Of a DNA stretch of 6,043 bases, positions 1-4,789 are shown piece by piece (positions within the stretch are counted from its first letter, which is position 1; each line of letters begins with the position of its first letter). Origin of the DNA: Anaerolineales bacterium (GTDB lineage: Bacteria > Chloroflexota > Anaerolineae > Anaerolineales > Villigracilaceae); NCBI GenBank assembly GCA_015489255.1, contig WGAD01000217.1:1-6043 (forward strand), read 5' to 3'. The notes beneath the pieces were generated by a model, which saw only the letters and a list, made by a program, of their open reading frames with translations, did not search any database and was not told the origin of the DNA. A program made the position numbers and the translations under genes.

Positions 1-633
1 GTCCAGGTTGATCAGGCCAGGGACGGTGATCAGTTCGGAAATCCCCTGAATGCCCTGGTGCAGCACCCCGTCCGCCATGCGGAAGGCATCTTGCAAACTG
101 GCACGCCGATCGGCCAGTTGCAGCAGCCGGTCGTTGGGGATGACGATCAGGGTGTCGGCATATTCTTTCAAGCGTTCAATGCCCTCGTCAGCGGCTTGCT
201 GCCGCCGCGACCCCTCAAACGAGAACGGCCGGGTGACCACCGCAATGGTCAGCGCCTGGCATTCTTTGGCAATCTGACAGACGATCGGCGCTGCGCCGGT
301 GCCCGTGCCGCCGCCCATGCCAGCGGTCACAAACACCATGTCTGCGCCCTTGACGGCCTCGTAAATGGCCTCGGCGCTTTCTTCCGCCGCCTCGCGCCCT
401 TTCTCCGGGTCGCCGCCGGCGCCCAGGCCGCGGGTCGATTTTTCGCCCAGGCGAATGCGCGTCGGCGCGCTGGAAAGCATCAGGGCCTGGGCATCGGTGT
501 TCATGGCAATGAATTCCACCCCCTGGATGCCTTCGGACATCATGCGGTTGACCGCGTTCGAACCGCCGCCGCCAACGCCAATCACTTTGATGCGGGCAAA
601 CGATTCTGCCTGTGCGTTCAATGTCGGGTCCAT
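1..633 (-). CDS. ftsZ: Cell division GTPase FtsZ (partial, C-terminal part off the window)
   Basis: Tubulin-like GTPase that polymerises into the Z ring at midcell and recruits the divisome. The 211 codons present cover the N-terminal GTP-binding domain. Visible motifs are [14 protein letters not shown] (residues 15-28), the AMNTDAQAL strand (43-51), the tubulin signature GGGTGTG (107-113), TRPFSFEG (134-141) and IPNDRL (165-170). The frame is still open at the window edge, inside the T7 synergy loop (GLINLD, 206-211). D211 aligns with E. coli D209, so the second catalytic Asp (E. coli D212), the C-terminal subdomain and the FtsA-binding tail are not visible. The ATG at 633 is chosen because AAGGAGG sits 6 nt upstream and the protein begins the usual short distance before the first beta strand. 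It follows ftsA after 44 bp. Identity is essentially certain from the motifs and the ftsA neighbour. Confidence 0.98.
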   Translation of the reverse strand, partial: MDPTLNAQAESFARIKVIGVGGGGSNAVNRMMSEGIQGVEFIAMNTDAQALMLSSAPTRIRLGEKSTRGLGAGGDPEKGREAAEESAEAIYEAVKGADMVFVTAGMGGGTGTGAAPIVCQIAKECQALTIAVVTRPFSFEGSRRQQAADEGIERLKEYADTLIVIPNDRLLQLADRRASLQDAFRMADGVLHQGIQGISELITVPGLINLD

Positions 634-639
634 TCCGTT

Positions 640-646
640 CCTCCTT
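640..646 (-). promoter_or_regulatory. Strong Shine-Dalgarno of ftsZ
   Basis: AAGGAGG on the minus strand, 6 nt before the ftsZ ATG. It is the strongest ribosome binding site in the window along with that of ftsQ, which fits the high FtsZ level needed relative to FtsQ and FtsA in known bacteria. It fixes the ftsZ start. Confidence 0.85.
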
Positions 647-657
647 GTTGAAAAACC

Positions 658-686
658 ATTTTACTGCAAACCTGCCATCAAGGCAA
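658..686 (-). promoter_or_regulatory. Candidate sigma70-type promoter for ftsZ
   Basis: On the minus strand, TTGCCT (681-686, 4 of 6 to the -35 consensus) and TAAAAT (658-663, 5 of 6 to the -10 consensus) are separated by exactly 17 nt. A start about 7 nt beyond the -10 would fall near 651 and give a leader of about 18 nt that contains the AAGGAGG site. The -35 occupies the last two ftsA sense codons and the spacer covers the ftsA stop. An internal ftsZ promoter at the end of ftsA or ftsQ is known in other bacteria. This is a match by eye only, and no transcription evidence exists here. Confidence 0.35.
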
Positions 687-1898
687 AAGCCGTTTTAAAA
701 AACCGCGCGCCTTCTCCATCCAACCATCGTTGCGCCCGGCACGATAACGCACCTCCAGTGGACGGGCGTGCATGGTGTTGGCCCAATGCAGCAAGCCAAC
801 GCTTGTTGAATAGGCCGGGCTGTCCAATTGATCGGTCATGCCTTGCAAGCCGGTCGGGCGGGCCAACCGAACGGGCATATCTAGCACCTCGCGCGCCAGG
901 GTCAGAACGCCGGGCAGCTGGCTGCCCCCTCCCGTCAGCACCACGCCAGCGGGCAGCAGCCCATCGTAACCGGACCGTTTGATCTCCTTGCGGATGAGCG
1001 CGAACAATTCTTCCATGCGCGCCTCGATGATATAGGCCATTTCCAGCCGGTTGATCTGCACATCTTGTTCTTCGCCAAAGGGCCGGATGGTGATCATCTC
1101 TTCCGGCGCCACCTCGCGCTGCAAGGCGTGTCCATAGCGGATCTTCAGCTCCTCCGCCTGGGCCGGCGGCAGCCGCAGGCCGACGGCGATGTCGTTAGTC
1201 ACATGGCTGCCACCGACGGGCATCACCATCGTATGCCAGGCATCGCCGTCCACATAAATGGCGACGTCCGTCGTCCCGCCGCCGATGTCGCAAACGGCTA
1301 CGCCCATCTGGCGGTCGTCCTCCGTCAGGATGACTTCGCCGGAAGCCAGGGGGTTGAGGACGAAATCCACCACCTGCACGCCCGCCTGGTTGACGCATTG
1401 CTCCAGGTTGTTCATCATCGCCCGCGAGGCGGTGATGATGTGGGTCTCGGCCTCCAGGCGGCTGCCGTGCATTCCGCGCGGGTCGCGGATGCCTTCCTGG
1501 GCGTCCAGTGCGTAGCCGCGCTGAATGACGTGCACCACTTTTCTATCGGGCGGCACGGAGATCATGCGGGCCTGGTCGAGCGCGCGAATGATGTCGTACT
1601 CATCGACCACGCCGCCCTGTACCGAGACCATGCCGCGCCCATTGGTTGAAGAAACATGTTCTCCCGCCAGGCTGACATAGGCCGCGGTCACCGTCATGCC
1701 CGAGGTGCTCTCAGCCTGCGCCACCGAACGGCGGATGGCTGCGGTCGTCTTCTCCAGGTCAACTACTGCGCCCTTGCGCATCCCCTGCGAGGGTTCAATT
1801 CCCACGCCCAAAATGTGCAAACCGTCCGCTTCCTGGCGCCCCAGCAAGGTGCAGACTTTGGTCGTACCGACATCGATTCCAACGATCACATCAGACAT
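678..1898 (-). CDS. ftsA: Cell division protein FtsA
   Basis: Actin-fold ATPase on the inner face of the membrane that tethers FtsZ filaments and helps activate septal wall synthesis. The 406 residues are close to the roughly 420 of E. coli FtsA. Visible in order: the phosphate-1 loop VGIDVGTTKV (6-15), the FtsA-specific 1C region (about 80-165, with YVSLAGEHV at 74-82), phosphate-2 VCDIGGGTTDVAIY (202-215), GGSHVTNDIAVGLRL (229-243), and the adenosine loop VVLTGGGSQLPG (319-330). It ends in a linker and a basic amphipathic C-terminal helix (GWMEKARGFLKRLLP, 392-406), the usual membrane-targeting sequence. The start is 3 bp after the ftsQ stop. Its upstream AGGA (1908-1911, 9 nt spacing) is weaker than that of ftsZ, so translation probably depends partly on ftsQ. 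The last codons hold a possible slippery heptamer (see findings). The C-terminal helix and 1C region separate it from MreB, DnaK and PilM. Confidence 0.97.
   Translation of the reverse strand: MSDVIVGIDVGTTKVCTLLGRQEADGLHILGVGIEPSQGMRKGAVVDLEKTTAAIRRSVAQAESTSGMTVTAAYVSLAGEHVSSTNGRGMVSVQGGVVDEYDIIRALDQARMISVPPDRKVVHVIQRGYALDAQEGIRDPRGMHGSRLEAETHIITASRAMMNNLEQCVNQAGVQVVDFVLNPLASGEVILTEDDRQMGVAVCDIGGGTTDVAIYVDGDAWHTMVMPVGGSHVTNDIAVGLRLPPAQAEELKIRYGHALQREVAPEEMITIRPFGEEQDVQINRLEMAYIIEARMEELFALIRKEIKRSGYDGLLPAGVVLTGGGSQLPGVLTLAREVLDMPVRLARPTGLQGMTDQLDSPAYSTSVGLLHWANTMHARPLEVRYRAGRNDGWMEKARGFLKRLLP
696..702 (-). other. Slippery heptamer U_UUU_UUA near the end of ftsA
   Basis: The ftsA codons GGT-TTT-TTA-AAA place T_TTT_TTA in the exact X_XXY_YYZ register known from -1 ribosomal frameshift sites, six codons before the stop. 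A -1 slip would replace the end KRLLP with KTAFALMAGLQ and stop at TAA 661-663, giving a 412-residue product. No strong downstream stimulatory structure is evident: only a weak TGCC/GGCA stem with a 5-nt loop (673-685) lies in range. Function is unproven, and the run may simply be a T6A4 homopolymer. Confidence 0.25.
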
Positions 1899-1901
1899 GG
1901 T

Positions 1902-2777
1902 TTAGTATCCTGCTTTGAAATACGGTGCGTGCGGGTCGCCGAGATCGACCAGCAGCGGCTGAACGCCCTCTTGCATCAGCCTGGCGTTCAGGGCCTGGTA
2001 AATCCGCAGTTGCAAGGACAAGGCGCGCGGGTCGTGCCCAACAAACACCCGCTGCCCGGAGGCGGTTTGCCAGCCGAGGCCGTAACGAGCATCGTAGATC
2101 AGGCGGGCGTCCGCCGGAGCGGCTGCCCCAAGTTCTGCCATGCCCTGCGCCAACGCGGGAGAAATGCGCCCATCGGCGCCCGTCGCCAGGGGGGCGAAGG
2201 CCGTCACCGTCGGCAGCGGCGGGGCCTCCTGTCGCGGCAGGAAGAGGACGCCCTCCGCGTCCACCAGGTACAGGCGTCCATCCTGGAGGATGGCCGCGAT
2301 CGGCTGACGCTCGACCACAGAAACCGCCAGGGAGGGCGGCCAGAAGTGCCGTTCCACCTGCACGCTGACGAATTCCGGGTAAGCCGCGAGCAAGGCAGCT
2401 TCCAGTTTCGCCGGTCGCAGCCCCCAAATGGAACGCCCCTGGACCTCCAGGGCAGCCACCACCTCCGCCGCCGATACCTGCTCCAACCCGGTCACCTGTA
2501 CGTCCGTCAAGCGGAAGACCGGCAAGGTCAACGCCAGCACGATGACCGCGGCCAGCAAAAGGACGGTCAAGCCGGCCCAATGCCGCCGCTGCAAGTGGAC
2601 GCGGGGCATCCGCAGCCGCCCGCCGGCGGATCGGCGGGCCGCCGGCACAGCCATCGGGACGGCGGCCTCGTAGCGGCGCAGCCGCCGAGAGGGAGAGGCG
2701 GCAGCCTGGCTGCGCCGCGAAACGACATGCACCGGGTCTGGGCGCGGGGCGTTGCGCCGTCTGCGGCGTGCGTTCAT
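1902..2777 (-). CDS. ftsQ: Cell division protein FtsQ (DivIB type), POTRA domain
   Basis: Bitopic membrane protein that links FtsB/FtsL and the septal synthase FtsW/FtsI in the divisome. The 291 residues show a long cytoplasmic tail (1-66) with 19 Arg, no Lys and two acidic residues. One transmembrane helix follows (about 68-86, AGLTVLLLAAVIVLALTLP). An extracytoplasmic POTRA domain (about 88-157) starts at FRLTDVQVTGLEQVSAAEV and ends at VSVVERQPIA. A beta domain (about 158-280) includes DGRLYLVDAEGVLF (166-179). The ATG is supported by AGGAGG 5 nt upstream, inside the end of ddl. The start overlaps the ddl stop as ATGA, which implies coupled translation. Sequence conservation in FtsQ is low, so the call rests on topology, the POTRA pattern and the position between ddl and ftsA. 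Internal Met42 and Met57 would shorten the basic tail but lack comparable sites. Confidence 0.93.
   Translation of the reverse strand: MNARRRRRNAPRPDPVHVVSRRSQAAASPSRRLRRYEAAVPMAVPAARRSAGGRLRMPRVHLQRRHWAGLTVLLLAAVIVLALTLPVFRLTDVQVTGLEQVSAAEVVAALEVQGRSIWGLRPAKLEAALLAAYPEFVSVQVERHFWPPSLAVSVVERQPIAAILQDGRLYLVDAEGVLFLPRQEAPPLPTVTAFAPLATGADGRISPALAQGMAELGAAAPADARLIYDARYGLGWQTASGQRVFVGHDPRALSLQLRIYQALNARLMQEGVQPLLVDLGDPHAPYFKAGY
2618..2646 (-). repeat. Two overlapping GC-rich inverted repeats inside ftsQ
   Basis: GCCCGCCG (2618-2625) pairs perfectly with CGGCGGGC (2632-2639) around a 6-nt loop. GCCGGCGG (2622-2629) pairs perfectly with CCGCCGGC (2639-2646) around a 9-nt loop. The two 8-bp stems share bases, so only one can form at a time. 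They lie in codons for about residues 44-54, the Ala/Arg-rich stretch just before the transmembrane helix. A third short stem, GCGGC-GCA-GCCGC, is nearby at 2673-2685. Arg/Ala/Gly codons in GC-rich DNA can create such repeats by chance. Confidence 0.5.
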
Positions 2778-3883
2778 GGTTGCCTCCTGAAGCGGCGTTC
2801 AGTGCGATCGCGCTCGGCTTTGCGTTCCAAAGCCAGGGCAATCAACCGATCGACCAATTCTGCGTAGGAAAGGCCGCTGGCCTCCCATAATTTGGGATAC
2901 ATGCTAATCTGGGTAAAGCCGGGGATGGTGTTAACTTCATTGAGATAATACCGGCCCGTTTCCCGATCGAGGAGAAAATCCACGCGGGCCATGCCGGCCC
3001 CATCGATGGCCTTGTAGGCCTGTACGGCAACTTGTTGTAATTCTGCGGTCAAAGAATCCGACAACGGCGCCGGAATGAGCAGGCCGGAGGTGCCGTCTTC
3101 ATACTTGGATTCATACGTATAAAATTCGCGGCTGGGGAGGATCTCTCCGGGCACCGAGGCAATCGGATCGTCGTTTCCCAGGACGCTGATCTCAATCTCT
3201 CGCGCGGGAACGCCGCGCTCGATCACCACGCGGCGATCGTAACGCGCCGCCTCGCGCAGCCCGGCCAGCAAATCGGCGCGGTTGTGACATTTGCTCACGC
3301 CCACCGAGGAACCCAAATTGCAAGGCTTAGTGAAAAAGGGATACGCCCCCAATTGTTCCACCCGGTCGGCGACGGCTTCGGCATCGGCCTCAATCTCGCG
3401 CCGCAGCGCCAGCACAGCCGGCACAACCGGGATGCCATGCGCCTGCATCACATCCTTGAAGATGCCTTTATCCATGCCAACCGCCGCCCCCACGACGCCC
3501 GCGCCAACGTAGGCCAGGTCGGTCAGCTCCAGCAAGCCTTGCAACGTGCCGTCCTCGCCAAAGGTGCCGTGCAAAACCGGAAAAACCACATCCACTTCGG
3601 CCACCGGCGTCAGGCGTCCGTCTGCCAGAGAAAACAACTGCGGGCGCGAGGGGTCAGGCAGCAAAGTTACCTCCGGCAGGCCCTCGATCCGATCGTTGAG
3701 GAAACGGTCGATGACGTTTTCGCCGCCCAGCCAGCGCCCCTCGCGCGTGATGCCAACCTGAAAGACCTGGTAACGGTCGGCGTCCAGCACCTGCAAAACA
3801 GAACGCGCCGATTGCAAGGAAACGTCGTGCTCGCCAGAGCGCCCTCCAAACAAAACCAGCAGACGCAGTTTTTTCGTCGTCAT
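2774..3883 (-). CDS. ddl: D-alanine--D-alanine ligase
   Basis: ATP-grasp ligase that joins two D-Ala in the cytoplasm to give the dipeptide that MurF adds to the peptidoglycan stem. The 369 residues match the longer Ddl type. Visible are the N-terminal VLFGGRSGEHDVSL (10-23, with the substrate-binding Glu18), the signature HGTFGEDGTLQGLLE (105-119), the ATP-binding KPCNLGSSVGVSK (186-198), REIEISVLG (228-236), FYTYESKY (254-261), and the metal-binding NEVNTIPGFT (315-324, with E316 and N318). Tyr261 in ESKY corresponds to E. coli DdlB Tyr216, the residue typical of D-Ala-D-Ala rather than D-Ala-D-Lac enzymes. The end is a short basic tail (354-369). It starts 6 bp after murB, and its binding site GAGGTG contains part of the murB stop. 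It ends overlapping the ftsQ start. Confidence 0.97.
   Translation of the reverse strand: MTTKKLRLLVLFGGRSGEHDVSLQSARSVLQVLDADRYQVFQVGITREGRWLGGENVIDRFLNDRIEGLPEVTLLPDPSRPQLFSLADGRLTPVAEVDVVFPVLHGTFGEDGTLQGLLELTDLAYVGAGVVGAAVGMDKGIFKDVMQAHGIPVVPAVLALRREIEADAEAVADRVEQLGAYPFFTKPCNLGSSVGVSKCHNRADLLAGLREAARYDRRVVIERGVPAREIEISVLGNDDPIASVPGEILPSREFYTYESKYEDGTSGLLIPAPLSDSLTAELQQVAVQAYKAIDGAGMARVDFLLDRETGRYYLNEVNTIPGFTQISMYPKLWEASGLSYAELVDRLIALALERKAERDRTERRFRRQP
2783..2788 (-). promoter_or_regulatory. Shine-Dalgarno of ftsQ within the ddl 3' end
   Basis: AGGAGG on the minus strand, 5 nt before the ftsQ ATG, lies within the last codons of ddl. With the ATGA overlap at 2774-2777 it indicates reinitiation or coupling between ddl and ftsQ. 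It decides the ftsQ start in favour of the long basic N-terminal tail. Confidence 0.8.
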
Positions 3884-3885
3884 AG

Positions 3886-3891
3886 CACCTC
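3886..3891 (-). promoter_or_regulatory. Shine-Dalgarno of ddl overlapping the murB stop
   Basis: GAGGTG on the minus strand, two bases before the ddl ATG. It begins with the last two bases of the murB TGA. A ribosome ending murB would sit on this site, so ddl translation is probably coupled to murB. Confidence 0.6.
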
Positions 3892-4789
3892 ACCATTCGC
3901 CAAGCAATTCAATTTCCAGTTCCAGTTCAACGCCAAATCGTTCGTACACGGTTTGGCGCACTTTTTCAATCAGGGCGCGGACATCTGCGGCCCGGGTTTG
4001 CCCGTGGTTGACGAAGAAATTGGCGTGCACCGGGCTGACTTCCACGTTGCCGATGCGCAGCCCTTTGAGGCCCGCCGCTTCAATCAAACGACCGGCATAG
4101 TCGCCCGGCGGGTTCTTGAACATCGATCCCATGCTGGCCCCAGGCGGCTGCGAAGCTTTGCGGCGCGCTGTCCACTCGTTCAAGCGCGCCTGAACCGCTT
4201 GCGGATCGTCCGCTTGCAGGCCCAGTTCGACAGCCAGCACCACCCCCGACAGCTGGCCGCGTTTGAGCGCGCTGGTGCGGTAGCCATAGCCCAGTTCTTC
4301 CGCCGTCACACGGCGGCGCCCCTGCGGGGTGAGTACCTCTGCCCAGCGCAGACAACCGGCCACATCGCCGCCGAAGGCGCCAGCGTTGCCATACACCGCC
4401 CCGCCCAGCGTCCCGGGCACGGCTGCCGCCCATTCCAGCCCCGCCAGCCCCTGCGCCGCTGCGCGGCGGGCGATCAGGGAAAGAGAAGCGCCCGATTCGG
4501 CCCACACGCTGGCGGCCTGGAAACGCACGGCGCGCGCCCGATTGAGCAGCACCACGCCGCGTATGCCGGCGTCGCTGATCAAAACATTGGAGCCGCCGCC
4601 CAACAGGCGAAAAGGAACGCCAGCCTGCCACAGCGTCGTCACGACCGTCGCCAGTTCGTCCGCCGAGGCGACGATCAGCAGGTAGTCCGCCGGGCCGCCG
4701 ATACGGGCGGAGGTATAAGGCGCCAGTGAGGCCTCTTCCTGAAAACGATCGCCCAAGAGGGCGCGCAGCCGCGTCTGCCAGGCGGTCAT
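3890..4789 (-). CDS. murB: UDP-N-acetylenolpyruvoylglucosamine reductase MurB (short, type II-like)
   Basis: FAD-dependent cytoplasmic enzyme that uses NADPH to reduce UDP-GlcNAc-enolpyruvate, the MurA product, to UDP-MurNAc. The 299 residues are shorter than the 342 of E. coli MurB and fit the type II class, which lacks the extra substrate-capping insertion. The FAD-binding parts are YTSARIGGPADYLL (25-38), LLGGGSNVLISD (62-73) and AAAVPGTLGGAVYGNAGAFG (121-140). The catalytic region holds GYGYRTS (168-174, Arg171 expected to bind substrate), GSMFKNP (221-227, with the proton-donor Ser222), and a C-terminal LELEIELLG (289-297) whose Glu292 probably matches the E. coli catalytic Glu325. The start overlaps the murC stop as ATGA, with AGGAG 8 nt upstream (4798-4802). 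It is placed between the enzymes acting after it (MurC) and Ddl, all on one transcript. Confidence 0.97.
   Translation of the reverse strand: MTAWQTRLRALLGDRFQEEASLAPYTSARIGGPADYLLIVASADELATVVTTLWQAGVPFRLLGGGSNVLISDAGIRGVVLLNRARAVRFQAASVWAESGASLSLIARRAAAQGLAGLEWAAAVPGTLGGAVYGNAGAFGGDVAGCLRWAEVLTPQGRRRVTAEELGYGYRTSALKRGQLSGVVLAVELGLQADDPQAVQARLNEWTARRKASQPPGASMGSMFKNPPGDYAGRLIEAAGLKGLRIGNVEVSPVHANFFVNHGQTRAADVRALIEKVRQTVYERFGVELELEIELLGEW

Noticed and set aside
671..686. Terminator between ftsA and ftsZ (TGCC/GGCA stem near the ftsA stop)
   Set aside because: The stem is only 4 bp and is not followed by a T-tract in the right place; the T-run at 651-655 is too far away and short. Read-through into ftsZ is expected.
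1891..2841. Minus-strand open frame of 316 codons overlapping ftsQ in another frame
   Set aside because: The ftsQ frame has a transmembrane helix, a POTRA pattern, a strong Shine-Dalgarno and exact overlap geometry with ddl. The other frame has only Ala/Gly/Pro/Arg-rich sequence.
1656..2867. Long open frame on the plus strand (403 codons) antisense to ftsQ and parts of ftsA and ddl
   Set aside because: It is low-complexity Arg/Gln/Gly-rich translation with no family resemblance and is opposite well-supported genes. It is a shadow caused by GC-rich codon use.
3284..4729. Long open frame on the plus strand (481 codons) antisense to ddl and murB
   Set aside because: It lies opposite two genes with clear catalytic motifs, has no recognisable domain, is rich in Arg/Gln/His as expected of a GC-rich complementary frame, and has no plausible promoter or binding site.
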